Positions 37,463 through 46,297 are shown, numbered from the stretch's first letter. The stretch is 64,000 nucleotides of DNA from Halobacteriales archaeon QS_6_64_34 (GCA_003020925.1 PXRT01000013.1:284734-348733); one strand, 5' to 3'. Program-made: numbers and translations. The notes: generated by a model not told the origin, from the sequence alone.

Positions 37463-37533
37463 AACGACACACTGGCTCGTTCGCCGTCAGCGACGACGGT
37501 CGGAAGCCGATAAAATACCCGTCAGTCAGTCGA

Positions 37534-39108
37534 TTACGACGAGCTGATGACGTCGTCGATGCGGACAATCATCGTCGCGGCCTCGGTGGCCGAGCCGACC
37601 GCTTCGCGCTTGACCGCGGCGGGGTCGAGGATGCCGTAATCGACGGGGTCGTCGACGACGCCGGTCTGGCCCTCGCTGATGACGCCGGCGATGCCCTCGC
37701 TCTCGTGGTGCGAGCGAAGGTCGACCAGGGCGTCGATAGCGTCCAGGCCGGTGTTCTCCGCGAGTGTGCGCGGGAGAACGTCGATAGCGTCGGCGAAGGC
37801 CTCGACGGCGAGTTGCTTCCGGCCCTCGATGGAGGCCGCCTGCGAACGGATGTGGGCCGCCACAGCGATTTCGGTCGCGCCGGCGCCGGGGACGACGCCG
37901 CCGGCGTCGAGCGCGGCGATGGTCACGTCGAGCGCGTCGTTGAGCGCGCGCTCGATTTCGTTGACGACGTGCTCGGTCGAGCCCCGGGCGAAGACGGTGA
38001 CCGCCTCGGCGGCCGCGCCGCCCTGGATGAACGTCACTTCGTCGTCGCCGTGCTTCTCGACGGCGACGGACTCGGCGAATCCGAGGACATCCTCGTCGAG
38101 GTCCTCGACGGAGCCGACGCGCTTGGCGCCGGTGGTCTCGATGATGTCCTTGGCGGTGCCGGAGCTGACACTCTCGACGGCCAGGACACCCGCTTTCGCC
38201 AGCTGGGAGGCGACGCGGTCGGCGATATCCTCGGTGACGAAGACGACGTCGGCGCCCGACTCGACGACGGCGTCCGCGTAGCCCGTGAGTTCGGACTCCT
38301 CGGCGTCGAGGGCGGCGTTGAGCTGGTCGACGTTGGTGACGTTGTACTGGGCGTCGACGTTGCTCTCCGTGACGTCGAGTTCGGCGTCGAGAACGGCGAT
38401 GTCGGCCTCGGCGACCGAGCGGGGCATGTTATCGTGAGCGGGCGTGTCGTCGATGATGACGCCCTCGACGAGTTCGGTCGCGGAGGTGGCCGCGCCGGTT
38501 TGGGTGTGGACCTCGATGCTGTCGCGGTGGACCCTACTGTCGGTGTGGCGCACTGCCTCGACGACGACCTCGGCCAGGCGCTTGGCGTCGACGTCGCCCG
38601 TGCCCTTGCCGGTCATCGAGGACTCGGCGACCTCGACGAGCGTGTCGTCGTCGAGTTCGACGTCCAGGACCTCGTTCTCGATGGCGTCCTGGGCGAGGCC
38701 CGCAGCCGTGTGATACCCCTCGACGATGGTCGTCGGGTGGACATCGTCGTCGAGCAGGTCCTCTGCCTTCGCGAGCAGCTCGCCGGCCAGCACGGACGCC
38801 GTGGTCGTCCCGTCGCCGACCTCGTCCTCCTGGGTCTGTGCGACCTCGACTATCATCTGTGCGGCCGGGTGCTCGATGTCCATCTCCGAGAGGATGGTCG
38901 CGCCGTCGTTCGTGATGACGACGTCGCCGCTGTCGGAGACGAGCATCTTGTCCATCCCCCGAGGCCCGAGCGTGGTGCGTACGGCCTCGCTTACGGCCTT
39001 CCCGGCGGAGATGTTCGACGACTGTGCGTCCTTCCCGTGTGTGCGCTGGGCGTCCTCGTCGAGAATGAAGAGGGGCTGGCCGCCCATGCGCCGCTGGCCA
39101 GATGACAT
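37534..39108 (-). CDS. Thermosome (group II chaperonin) subunit
   Basis: The 524-residue subunit contains the group II ATPase motifs NDGATIL and [10 protein letters not shown] in the equatorial domain, [10 protein letters not shown] near the N-terminus and [11 protein letters not shown] late. The C-terminus ends DDVISSS with no GGM repeats, unlike the major haloarchaeal subunits, so it fits a CCT3-type accessory subunit. The complex folds cytosolic proteins in an ATP-dependent cage. A strong TATA element (39146-39155) is about 40 bases upstream, giving a short leader. Confidence 0.9.
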   Translation of the reverse strand: MSSGQRRMGGQPLFILDEDAQRTHGKDAQSSNISAGKAVSEAVRTTLGPRGMDKMLVSDSGDVVITNDGATILSEMDIEHPAAQMIVEVAQTQEDEVGDGTTTASVLAGELLAKAEDLLDDDVHPTTIVEGYHTAAGLAQDAIENEVLDVELDDDTLVEVAESSMTGKGTGDVDAKRLAEVVVEAVRHTDSRVHRDSIEVHTQTGAATSATELVEGVIIDDTPAHDNMPRSVAEADIAVLDAELDVTESNVDAQYNVTNVDQLNAALDAEESELTGYADAVVESGADVVFVTEDIADRVASQLAKAGVLAVESVSSGTAKDIIETTGAKRVGSVEDLDEDVLGFAESVAVEKHGDDEVTFIQGGAAAEAVTVFARGSTEHVVNEIERALNDALDVTIAALDAGGVVPGAGATEIAVAAHIRSQAASIEGRKQLAVEAFADAIDVLPRTLAENTGLDAIDALVDLRSHHESEGIAGVISEGQTGVVDDPVDYGILDPAAVKREAVGSATEAATMIVRIDDVISSS

Positions 39109-39145
39109 AGATGTGTAACCTCACCTTGTTCATCGTAAGCGGTTC

Positions 39146-39155
39146 TATATAAAAC
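39146..39155 (-). promoter_or_regulatory. Thermosome promoter (TATA)
   Basis: On the minus strand GGTTTTATATAGAACC spans 39141-39156. It is nearly palindromic around the TATA core. Heat-induced thermosome genes in Halobacteria typically have a strong TATA element; no separate heat-shock element can be identified with certainty here. Confidence 0.6.
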
Positions 39156-39270
39156 CATCGAACGCGCGGCCGACCCGACCGCCCGACGAGAGCGGTACCT
39201 GCTATCTCGAGGGGGAGCGGTGCCGAGACGGCCCGATGATTTATTATGGGCTTTCACCCATGTCCAGTCG

Positions 39271-40089
39271 ATGCTGGAGCTGGAGCACGGCTTTCGGGTC
39301 GTAGACGTACACGCACGCGTAGAGCCGGACGCGGGGCGCCGGCCCCGGCCCGGCCTGGGCGACCCCGAGCAGCTCGAACGGGAGATGCACCAGGCCGGCG
39401 TCGTCCGTGCTGTCGTCTACCCCAACGCCCGCGAGGGTGACTATCTGAAGGCCAACAACGCCGTCGCGCGGATGTCGGTCGGCCGACCGCTGGTGGCCTT
39501 TGCCCGTATCAACGGTGCGCGGGAACCGGACGCCAGCGCCGGCTCGCGGCTCCGGAACCTGACGAGCCGGGGCGGCGGGGACCACACGACGCCCGAGGAC
39601 ATCGAGCAGTACGCCTACGACGACCGGTTCTACGGGTTCAAGCTCCACCCCGGCGAGGACGGACTGCCCAGCGAGGCCGTGCTCGAACAGCTAGCCGACG
39701 TCGCCCTGCCGGTACTCGTCCACGGCGGCGAGGAGGTCCCCCCCTCGGATATCGCCGACGAACTGCTCGACTACGACATCCCCGTCATCCTCTCGCATTT
39801 CGGGGCCCACCCGCTGCGGGTACGGCTGATGGACGAGGCCATTTCCCTGCTGGACGACCACGACCAACTGTACCTGGATACGAGCAGCGTCCGCTACCGG
39901 GACCCCCTGGAGTGTGCCATTCGGGAACACCCGGACCGCATACTCTTTGGCAGCGGCTCACCCCACACCCACCCAAACGTCGCGGTGATGGAGATTCTCA
40001 CGCTCGATGTCCCACAGGACGCGATGAAGAAGGTGTTCTCGAACAACGCAGGCCGGGTCGTCGAACCGCTCGCGCCCCGGCAGTTTTAG
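39271..40089 (+). CDS. Amidohydrolase-family TIM-barrel protein (TatD/amidohydrolase-2 like)
   Basis: The 272-residue protein has VVDVHARV as the degenerate HxH region, FKLHPGEDGLP, VLVHGGEEVP, VILSHFGAHP and LDTSSVRY, the serial strands of amidohydrolase-2 barrels, ending with ILFGSGSPH and NNAGRVVEPL. The first strand has DVHA rather than a full HxH, so metal binding may be reduced. TTTATTATG about 25-30 bases upstream supports ATG 39271. The substrate is unknown. It is convergent with the glycosyltransferase (2 bases between stops). Confidence 0.78.
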   Translation: MLELEHGFRVVDVHARVEPDAGRRPRPGLGDPEQLEREMHQAGVVRAVVYPNAREGDYLKANNAVARMSVGRPLVAFARINGAREPDASAGSRLRNLTSRGGGDHTTPEDIEQYAYDDRFYGFKLHPGEDGLPSEAVLEQLADVALPVLVHGGEEVPPSDIADELLDYDIPVILSHFGAHPLRVRLMDEAISLLDDHDQLYLDTSSVRYRDPLECAIREHPDRILFGSGSPHTHPNVAVMEILTLDVPQDAMKKVFSNNAGRVVEPLAPRQF

Positions 40090-40091
40090 CA

Positions 40092-40988
40092 CTACGACCG
40101 CCAGTCGTACACCGCGACCGCGCGGTCGGCCCGCACGGAGCGGCCGTTGGGGTTCTCCCCGCCCCGATAGCGCGCGAGCAGGCCGTCCTTGCTGCCCGTC
40201 CCGGCGCCTCCGACGACGTCCCGGCCGGTCGAGAACCACTGTGACGGGGCCGTGTCTCCCCGGACGACGCCTTTCGACGCCTCGATAGCGTCGCTGCCGG
40301 CGTGACTCACCAGCCGGCGAACCACCGTTGGCCGCATCCCGTAGTTTTTCACCATGCGGTAGGCCAGCGACCGGTACTTCCAGTGCCAGTCCCGCTCGCG
40401 GATGCCGCCGTCGGCCTCGAACTCCCGGCGCACGCACATCCCGCTGTCCCAGCCGACCGAGTACTCCCGGTCGGCCAGCCGGTGGGCCACGTCGCGGGAA
40501 CTCCCTATCTCCAGGTACTCGTCGAACCCGTCCAGCGCGTCGAGCGCCTCGCGTCGGAACGCGACGTTGCCGGCGTTGAAGTAGGTGACCGACCGACCGG
40601 CGATGGTCCGTGACTCCTTCGACTCGGTCGTCATCCCTGCGGTGAGTTGCTCGTGGGTCGGCCCCGTCACCGCCGCGTGGTCGGCGATGCCCGCCCGGAC
40701 GGCCTCGCCCCACCCAGCCTCGACGGAGAGGGTATGACTCACCAGCGCGACCACGTCGCCCGTCGCCCGGTCCAGCCCGGCGTTGCGGGCGACGGTGACC
40801 GAGCGGTCGGCGATTTCGACCAGGACCTCGATGTCGTCCCGGTCACAGACCATCCCGGTCGTGCCATCGGCAGAGGGCCCGTTGACGACGATAACCTCGG
40901 CGTCGGGCACCTGCTCGGCGAGTGCGTCCAGACAGCCGGCCAGCTCCTCGCAGCCGTTCAGCGTCGGGACCACTACCGATAGCTCCAT
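40092..40988 (-). CDS. GT2 family glycosyltransferase
   Basis: This 298-residue cytosolic GT-A enzyme starts SVVVPTLNGCEELAGCL and continues with EVIVVNGPSADGT and ARNAGLDRATGDVVALVSH. The usual DxD is replaced by VSHT. FNAGNVAFRREALDALDGFDE is the acceptor-side motif of family 2. The lack of a clear DxD suggests altered donor or metal use. ATG 40988 starts right at the first strand; the in-frame upstream part is arginine-rich. There are no glycan genes immediately adjacent, but AglD-like and epimerase genes occur elsewhere in the window. Confidence 0.8.
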   Translation of the reverse strand: MELSVVVPTLNGCEELAGCLDALAEQVPDAEVIVVNGPSADGTTGMVCDRDDIEVLVEIADRSVTVARNAGLDRATGDVVALVSHTLSVEAGWGEAVRAGIADHAAVTGPTHEQLTAGMTTESKESRTIAGRSVTYFNAGNVAFRREALDALDGFDEYLEIGSSRDVAHRLADREYSVGWDSGMCVRREFEADGGIRERDWHWKYRSLAYRMVKNYGMRPTVVRRLVSHAGSDAIEASKGVVRGDTAPSQWFSTGRDVVGGAGTGSKDGLLARYRGGENPNGRSVRADRAVAVYDWRS

Positions 40989-41104
40989 ACTCCAGGATTC
41001 GATGCCGGAACCGCTTAAAACTCGCGGGCTACAGGTCGCCCTGGAACGGACCAGCAGTGACTCCGGGAGGGGGTGAATCACCGGCGCCGGACTGTCATGC
41101 CCCG

Positions 41105-41818
41105 CTACTGCGGTGAGACGTGCGTGTTCCAGTAGGAGACCGAGGCGAGCCTGTCACCGAGTGGGCTGGCGCCGATGGCCGTATCGATAGAGCGAAACGA
41201 GGCGGCCAGTTCGTTCGGAATCTTTCGGTAGAAGCCATAGGGGAGCACCCAATCGTGGGACTCCTCGACCAGTTCGAGGTCGGCGCCGTCGAGCAGTCGG
41301 TCGATTTCCCAGCGCGAGTACAGCCGCGACCCCATCGGGAGCGCCCAGTTGTACAGCGACCGCGTGGAGAAGCGATTGAACGTATCGAAAAACACCTGCG
41401 TCTTCGCGACCCGGCGCATCTCCGCGAGGAAGGCGGCGGGCGTATCCGCCAGGTGGAAAAACCGCATCGCCAGCACGGTGTCAAAGTGGTTGTCCGGGAA
41501 CGGCAGGCGAGCGGCGTCGCCCCGCATGAACTCGACGTGGTCGGAGACGCCGGCCGCTCTCGCCTTCTTTCGGCCCTGCTGGAGCATGGGGCCCGAGATG
41601 TCGAGTCCGGTGATTTCGGCGTCACGCTCGGCGAGCATGACGGTAAAGCGACCGGTGCCACAGGCGACCTCCAGAATCCGCTTGTCCTCGACCGGGCCGA
41701 TAGCGTCGAGTACGGCCTCTTTCTCCCGACGGTCGATGAGGCGGCCGCCACGAGAGAACCGCTTGGCCTCGTACTCTTCGGCCACGGTGTCGGTCTGATA
41801 CCACTCCTGCCCTTTCAC
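41105..41818 (-). CDS. Class I SAM-dependent methyltransferase
   Basis: The 237-residue enzyme has motif I EVACGTGRFTVML (about residue 48), the acidic LDIS at the end of strand 2, GDAARLPFPDNHFDTVLAMRFFHL (motifs II/III) and a C-terminal cap. It resembles UbiE/Mqx-type small-molecule methylases. The frame is open back to 41953, but a TATA box (GTTTTATTC on the minus strand, about 41841-41849) lies 24-30 bases before GTG 41818. This points to a leaderless message starting at GTG with VKGQEWYQTD. Confidence 0.8.
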   Translation of the reverse strand: MKGQEWYQTDTVAEEYEAKRFSRGGRLIDRREKEAVLDAIGPVEDKRILEVACGTGRFTVMLAERDAEITGLDISGPMLQQGRKKARAAGVSDHVEFMRGDAARLPFPDNHFDTVLAMRFFHLADTPAAFLAEMRRVAKTQVFFDTFNRFSTRSLYNWALPMGSRLYSRWEIDRLLDGADLELVEESHDWVLPYGFYRKIPNELAASFRSIDTAIGASPLGDRLASVSYWNTHVSPQ

Positions 41819-42019
41819 GAACAATTGTGCCCGCCGGGGGAATAAAACGATATTGGAATCCGCGTTGTCACACCGGGCGACGGGGAAACCGCCCTCGCAG
41901 TCGAAAGAATCCGATGAATCGGCAGTTGTATAAGGAGACATTAAACACATCATAGTATCTGTATTGTTTGGTCATGGATATAGACAACTTTTACCACCAG
42001 TGATAGATTACCGTCCAGT

Positions 42020-42289
42020 ATGAGTACGACCACCGAGGAGATGTCGGCATCACCGTTCGCGAAAGAGGACTTCCGGGAACGGCTCCGCGAACTGCCACCG
42101 AGCGCGAAACTCGTCGCGAAAGTGCTGGAAGACGACGCCCCCCTCTCGCAGGGCCAACTCGCCGAGACGTCGCTGCTGCCCGACCGTACCGTCCGCTACG
42201 CACTGAACCGGCTAGAGGAGTCGGAACTCGTCGACTCCCGGTACAGCTTCACCGACGCGCGAAAGCAGGTCTACTTCCTCACAGCCTGA
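42020..42289 (+). CDS. Winged-helix DNA-binding protein (MarR/TrmB-like), 89 aa
   Basis: The protein is a single wHTH domain: LPPSAKLVAKVLEDDAPLSQGQLAET is helix 1-2, LLPDRTVRYALNRLEESELV the recognition helix, and the wing is YSFTDARKQVYFLT. Such small regulators are common in Halobacteria (HVO-type MarR family). It is divergent from the methyltransferase with a shared 200-base region that contains AACTTTTACC about 30 bases upstream of ATG 42020. The TGA stop is also the first triplet of a hairpin repeat. Confidence 0.82.
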   Translation: MSTTTEEMSASPFAKEDFRERLRELPPSAKLVAKVLEDDAPLSQGQLAETSLLPDRTVRYALNRLEESELVDSRYSFTDARKQVYFLTA

Positions 42290-42361
42290 TACGGTCAGTT
42301 GTAAGCCATTTCCGTGATTTGCCGGACCCGCCCCGGCAAATCACCGGTAAATCGTTACAAC
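42287..42361 (+). repeat. TGATACGG-family hairpin repeat, copy 3
   Basis: TGATACGG is followed by GTTGTAAGCCATTTCC, then a perfect 12-bp stem GTGATTTGCCGG/CCGGCAAATCAC around ACCCGCC (42314-42344), then CGGTAAATCGTTACAAC. The outer arms pair with few mismatches. The stem sequence differs completely from copies 1 and 2 but keeps the pairing. It lacks the ATTATT box and the right CCGTATCA end. Confidence 0.75.
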
Positions 42362-42475
42362 GCGCCGCCGTCGGCCGTCGCCGGAGTTTTGCCCCTCGGC
42401 CGCGCACGGTTCGGTGGGACGGCGAGCGGCCGCCCGTGACACACGCCTTTTGTCCGTCCACGCCCAGTGTCGGGT

Positions 42476-43213
42476 ATGGACTCACTCGAAACCGAACTCG
42501 AGCGCGCTCGCGAACTGGACGTGAGTGCGCTGGCGGACGCCATCGAGACCATCGGCTTCGAGTGTACGCGCTGTGGAGCGTGCTGTAAAGCTGCTGACGA
42601 GGGCTGTGGGGACGGCTCGACGGAACCAGCCGACGGTGGAACCGACCCGGAGCCACACACGGCGACTGTCTTCCCCGACGAAATCCGCCGACTGCAGGCG
42701 GCGGGCGACTACGACTTCCGTGACGTGGTTCGACCGATGCCCTACGGTATCGAAGAGACGCCCGACGGCCCCCAGGGCGAGACCTTCGAGTGGGCACTCC
42801 AGACCGACGACTGTGGCGACTGTACGTTCTACGACGAGTCAGATGGCGTCGGCGCCTGCACCGTCCACGAAGACCGCCCGCTCATCTGCAAGACCTACCC
42901 GTTCAGCATTGGAGATGTAGACGAACGTCAACACAATGAAGATGGTGGTCTTGGCACCACCGAACCGATGGGTGGCATTGTCGATCAGGAGGGGATGGTT
43001 CGAGCGCACGAATGTGAGGGGTTGAGGCGAGACATCTCACGAGAGGACGCGGAGGAACTGGCCGCCGCCCTCAAGGAACGGGCCATTCGAGAGCTTGAGG
43101 AGGCCATCGGGGTCCGCGACAACTACGAACCCACGGACTTGGACGGAGTTGTGGTCCACGATTCTGAAGGACAAAAAAGGCCAGACGGAATACCACTCGA
43201 CAATCAAGAGTGA
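42476..43213 (+). CDS. YkgJ-type Fe-S/zinc cysteine-cluster protein, chimeric: host 5' part plus cassette-borne 3' end
   Basis: The 245-residue protein has the CxxCxxCC cluster (CTRCGACC, about residue 37) and later CGDCTFY and CTVHEDRPLICKTYPF, the YkgJ (UPF0153) set, which binds a metal or Fe-S centre. Up to about 42905 the DNA is GC-rich like its neighbours. From GDVDERQHNED onward codon usage becomes AT-richer. The last 76 residues are about 84% identical to the product of the stranded segment at 45175-45435. The chimeric gene is intact and presumably functional. ATG 42476 is the first start before the conserved region. Confidence 0.85.
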   Translation: MDSLETELERARELDVSALADAIETIGFECTRCGACCKAADEGCGDGSTEPADGGTDPEPHTATVFPDEIRRLQAAGDYDFRDVVRPMPYGIEETPDGPQGETFEWALQTDDCGDCTFYDESDGVGACTVHEDRPLICKTYPFSIGDVDERQHNEDGGLGTTEPMGGIVDQEGMVRAHECEGLRRDISREDAEELAAALKERAIRELEEAIGVRDNYEPTDLDGVVVHDSEGQKRPDGIPLDNQE

Positions 43214-43406
43214 GTCCCCCCATCAAAATTAGCCTCGGGGAAACGTAACTTCTCAGTTCCAGAGGGGTGGATAATCGACCGACGAAAGTTAGGCCTATCC
43301 TCTGCGTTAGAGTGCAAGCTTCAGTTCAGCATGCCATCTCCTACTATCGCATAGCAAGCCCATTTCCAGCATAACACTTTTGTAGCATGGCAAGTAATGT
43401 AGAGAC

Positions 43407-44231
43407 ATGCGACAACCACTAATTGACACAGCAAAAAGATTCAGCGAACTGCAGACTGAGATTGAGGAGGTCAATGAAAAGATCTCGGAACTCCAGCGCG
43501 ACACTTTCGGGGTAGAATCCGAGGAAACCGAAAAAAAGGCCCGTCAACTTTTTGCGGAGGTGGGTGCCGCCAAAGACGGAGCCGATATGTCAGACCAGAT
43601 TGATGAACTGCGTAATGAACGTAAGGAACTCGAAGGAAAATTGGAGTCGGTGAGGTCAGAGTTGTTGGAGCAGGTTGCCGACATTAGATTCCCCCTGGAC
43701 GGCACAATTGAGAATCAAGGCGATGAGGTGGTTTTCCCTTACAGCGAAGAGATTGAGGAGGATGTTCTTGAGGCCGTGGAAAATGTTCTTGCAGAGGATT
43801 TCAGCAAGAACGGAGTTACAATCAACACCGAGGCAATCATCGCAGAAACCGACTCCACTGACGAGGCAATTGAAGCTGTCGAAAGACGGGTGTCAAGGTT
43901 ACGGCAAACTGCGGAGGCTCAGTATGATGCGGCGGATCATGTTGAGAGTCTAAACGACCGTGATCCCAAGGTTGCGGGTATGATGTTCACGCTACGGGAA
44001 ACTGGTGAATCGATGACAAAGAATGAACTCGAAAAGAGGATGGGCTTAGAATCTGGTGACCTTCGGGGCCAACTCTACTACGTTCTGGATAATGATCCAT
44101 ATCTACACAAACCCGATCAGGAGGTCGAGTTGACTTCAACTGGTGAAATGGTGATTGATGAGTATGTTGACCAGTTTGGTGAGCCAACATGGGGCAAGGG
44201 CGAAAACGAAAGTGAGGAGGTGGAGGCATGA
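43407..44231 (+). CDS. Unrecognised coiled-coil/winged-helix protein A of the cassette
   Basis: Residues 1-100 of 274 are a heptad-rich coiled coil (FSELQTEIEEVNEKISELQ, then IDELRNERKELEGKLESVRSELL). The middle (about 100-170) is a compact alpha/beta region including VVFPYSEEIEEDVLEAVENVL. Another helix precedes a C-terminal wHTH (VAGMMFTLRETGESMTKNELEKRMG, then LRGQLYYVLDNDPYL and a wing ending VELTSTGEMVIDEYV). I do not recognise the family. Codon use is AT-rich, unlike the flanks. It overlaps gene B by ATGA, so the two are translated together and probably form a complex. Confidence 0.8.
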   Translation: MRQPLIDTAKRFSELQTEIEEVNEKISELQRDTFGVESEETEKKARQLFAEVGAAKDGADMSDQIDELRNERKELEGKLESVRSELLEQVADIRFPLDGTIENQGDEVVFPYSEEIEEDVLEAVENVLAEDFSKNGVTINTEAIIAETDSTDEAIEAVERRVSRLRQTAEAQYDAADHVESLNDRDPKVAGMMFTLRETGESMTKNELEKRMGLESGDLRGQLYYVLDNDPYLHKPDQEVELTSTGEMVIDEYVDQFGEPTWGKGENESEEVEA

Positions 44232-45118
44232 CTGACAAAGACATTTCCCAGATGGCTGATGAATACCTTAGTTCGATTGATGACGAAGTTGATGAAAGTC
44301 ACAAGGAGGAACTTAGGGGAAAAATCGAGCAGGGAGAAGAAAAATACGAAAGATTAGTTCAAGAACACGGCAAAGACCACAGGCTTGCAAAAAAGGCCGA
44401 GGAGGTCCTTGAAACCCGACGTAGTGAGCTTAATAAGCTGGAGGAACAAGAGGAGCAGCTTGGGACGGCTCGGGAAGAGTTCCTTCAAGAAGTCGCAAAC
44501 GAGTTTGAGCTAAACGAGCATTGGCTTCAAACCGATATCGTTGAGGCTGTAACCCATACTCTTGTCGGGAAAAAAGAGTCGAGTTACAAGTTGTTCGGTG
44601 AAGAAATCCAAGGTCTTGAAGATATGGAAGGGCTTGACGAGTTTGATCGGATTGAGCGGGTCGAAGTGGTGATACTGCTTGCTAAAGATGGCTTAGATCA
44701 AAGTGAAAAGGTGAGTGAACAATGGGAAAGGCTGAAAGACTCTAAATCCTACAATGCTTTTGAGGCTGTGGCCGAACATGGAACTCAAACTCCGAAAGAA
44801 GTTGCCGAAAAACTGGATGAGAGCAAAGGAGTTGTCAATGGTTGGTTAAAAAATCCAACCAATAAGTGGGATAGACTCATCCCCTTTTACAGACCTAAAA
44901 AGGGGGAGTACGGATTATCCACCACTGGTCAGTACTTCCGCGAACACTACTATGAGGATGGCGATATCGAGACTGACGAAACTGAAATAGAAGAGGACAA
45001 AACCGTGGACAAGGAGGAAGACAGCAGTGAGGCAACAGAGGCACAAACAACATTAGGCGCGACTGCTACTCAGTCCTCAGCAACAACCGACGGCGACGAA
45101 GATTGTTTTCCAAGATAA
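44228..45118 (+). CDS. Unrecognised coiled-coil/winged-helix protein B of the cassette
   Basis: The 296-residue protein starts with a long charged coiled coil (about 20-90: EELRGKIEQGEEKYERL, then LETRRSELNKLEEQEEQLG). It has a middle helical domain (EHWLQTDIVEAVTHTLVGKKE to VVILLAKDG) and a wHTH (SYNAFEAVAEHGTQTPKEVAEKL, then GVVNGWLKN and the wing GEYGLSTTGQYFREHYY). It ends in a disordered acidic and Ser/Thr-rich tail. The order coiled coil, middle, wHTH with an L-S/T-T-G-motif wing is the same as in protein A, suggesting an ancient duplication. Function is unknown; DNA binding by a heteromer is the simplest inference. Confidence 0.8.
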   Translation: MTDKDISQMADEYLSSIDDEVDESHKEELRGKIEQGEEKYERLVQEHGKDHRLAKKAEEVLETRRSELNKLEEQEEQLGTAREEFLQEVANEFELNEHWLQTDIVEAVTHTLVGKKESSYKLFGEEIQGLEDMEGLDEFDRIERVEVVILLAKDGLDQSEKVSEQWERLKDSKSYNAFEAVAEHGTQTPKEVAEKLDESKGVVNGWLKNPTNKWDRLIPFYRPKKGEYGLSTTGQYFREHYYEDGDIETDETEIEEDKTVDKEEDSSEATEAQTTLGATATQSSATTDGDEDCFPR

Positions 45119-45174
45119 GTGATGAATCGAAAAACTAAGACAGAGCCTATCTTTTCGGACGGCCATGCTTCGCG

Positions 45175-45435
45175 CATACGCACGTCAAGGCGACCCAGCC
45201 GATGGGCGAGGCCGTCGACGAGGAGGGGATGGTCCGGGCCCACGAGTGTGAGGGGCTGGGCCGGGATATCTCGCGAGCGGACGCCGAGGAGCTGGCCGCT
45301 GCGCTCAAAGAGCGCGCGGTCCGGGAGCTACAGGAGGCAATCGGCGTCAGAGAGAACTACGAGCCGACGGCCGTCAAGGGCGTCGTCGTCCACGACTCCG
45401 AGGGCCAGAAACGGCCGGACGGAAGCGAACTCTAG
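45175..45435 (+). pseudogene. Stranded original 3' end of the YkgJ-type gene
   Basis: From 45175 the frame reads HTHVKATQPMGEAVDEEGM and then RAHECEGLGRDISRADAEEL to the end at 45435, homologous to the last third of the YkgJ-type protein. It is GC-rich with host-like third positions and lacks the cysteine clusters and start, so it is not expressed as a functional protein. It joins directly to the convergent TRAM gene (stops overlap at CTAG), which is the normal host context. It is the right-hand scar of the cassette. Confidence 0.8.
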
Positions 45436-45833
45436 ATGTCCTCGTCGAGTATCTCGCCGACGGCGAAGTTGGACTTGACTTCCGTCACTTCGATTTTGAC
45501 GCGTTCGTCGATGTCGGCCCCGGGGACGATGATGACGTAGCCCCGTTCGACGCGGGCGATGCCGTCGCCCTGCTTGCCGATATCCTCGATTTCGACGTAG
45601 CGGGTCTCGCCCGGTTCGACCGGCGGCTGGGGCTGATCCGGTGGCGTCTCCGCCTCGTTGCTCTCGTCGGCTTCGGCGCCGATATCGGTGGAGATGAGAG
45701 CGACCCGATACGTCCCGCCCGCCTCGATGGCGCCCGTCTCGACCTCGCGTCGCGGTACTTCGACGAGATAGCGGTCGTCCTCGACAGTCACGTCAGTACT
45801 GAACAGACACAGCAGTTCGTCCGAGATTTCCAT
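45432..45833 (-). CDS. TRAM domain protein
   Basis: The 133-residue protein ends with a TRAM OB-fold (YVEIEDIGKQGDGIARVERGYVIIVPGADIDERVKIEVTEV; residues about 80-125 carry the GDGIARxxGYVIFVP pattern). This fold binds structured RNA, and single-TRAM proteins act as archaeal RNA chaperones. The N-terminal half, with a proline/acidic linker (PPDQPQPPVEPGE), is specific to haloarchaea. TTTAAT (minus strand, about 45872) is 38-40 bases upstream. The intervening 45834-46054 contains only promoter elements. Confidence 0.82.
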   Translation of the reverse strand: MEISDELLCLFSTDVTVEDDRYLVEVPRREVETGAIEAGGTYRVALISTDIGAEADESNEAETPPDQPQPPVEPGETRYVEIEDIGKQGDGIARVERGYVIIVPGADIDERVKIEVTEVKSNFAVGEILDEDI

Positions 45834-46054
45834 AGTGATAGACCTCTGTTTGCCACACTATCCGGCCACGATTAAAGAACTGCCGGACGGGGCGACCCGA
45901 CAGTCGGGCCCGTTTCCCTGCTGTACCAACCGACATGTAACGGCCCCGATAGCGGGCGTGACGCGACCAGTAAGGCGAACAAACCGCAAGATAGCGGTCG
46001 GTTAACCCACTGTACCAAACCCCCTAAGGGAGTTTCGGACAAACTACCTGTTAC

Positions 46055-46297
46055 ATGAGCGCAACCGCACAGGCGACCGACAGCCCGCTCTCGGAGAAAC
46101 AGCGACACATCCTCGAGTACCTGCAGGCGAACGCCGACGAGCAGACCTATTTCAAGTCGCGCCTCATCGGCGAGAAGCTGGGGCTCTCGGCCAAGGAAGT
46201 TGGGACGAACATGACCACCATCGCCGAGGGGGACCACAGCATCGACGTGGAGAAGTGGGGCTACTCCTCCTCGACGACGTGGATGGTCGAGGCCTGA
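46055..46297 (+). CDS. Small winged-helix protein (DUF7123-like)
   Basis: The 80-residue protein reads LSEKQRHILEYLQANADEQTYFKSRLIGEKLGLSAKEVGTNM in segments typical of an HTH: an opening helix, then FKSRLIGEKLGLSAKEVG as the recognition part, and a wing GYSSSTTWMV. It matches the haloarchaeal DUF7123 group in memory. It is likely a DNA-binding protein of unknown target. Its TGA stop begins the next hairpin repeat, and it is convergent with the following regulator gene. Confidence 0.78.
   Translation: MSATAQATDSPLSEKQRHILEYLQANADEQTYFKSRLIGEKLGLSAKEVGTNMTTIAEGDHSIDVEKWGYSSSTTWMVEA

Larger units (their letters stand above)
42905..45165 (+). mobile_element. AT-rich two-gene cassette integrated in, and re-terminating, the YkgJ-type gene
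   Basis: The segment begins inside the YkgJ gene just after TYPFS and contains a replacement gene 3' end (to 43213), a 193-base AT-rich spacer with a promoter (ACACTTTTGT, 43374-43383), two overlapping genes (43407-45118) and about 50 bases before the displaced host 3' end. GC content and third-position usage are visibly lower than on either side. A weak similarity, AAGAC(C/A)NANCC at 42890 and 45137, could be the junction core. I see no integrase, transposase or terminal inverted repeat. Confidence 0.75.

Noticed and set aside
39271..40089. Calling the TIM-barrel protein a TatD DNase
   Set aside because: The first HxH metal motif is incomplete (DVHA), so a specific nuclease assignment is not justified.
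43407..45118. Cargo genes as a known toxin-antitoxin or restriction system
   Set aside because: Neither protein shows nuclease, methylase, PIN, MazF, RelE, kinase or AAA motifs; only coiled coils and winged helices can be seen.
42905..45435. Simple tandem duplication of the YkgJ gene end
   Set aside because: The two 3' ends differ at many positions and in base composition, and the left one matches the AT-rich cassette. A recent tandem duplication would be nearly identical.
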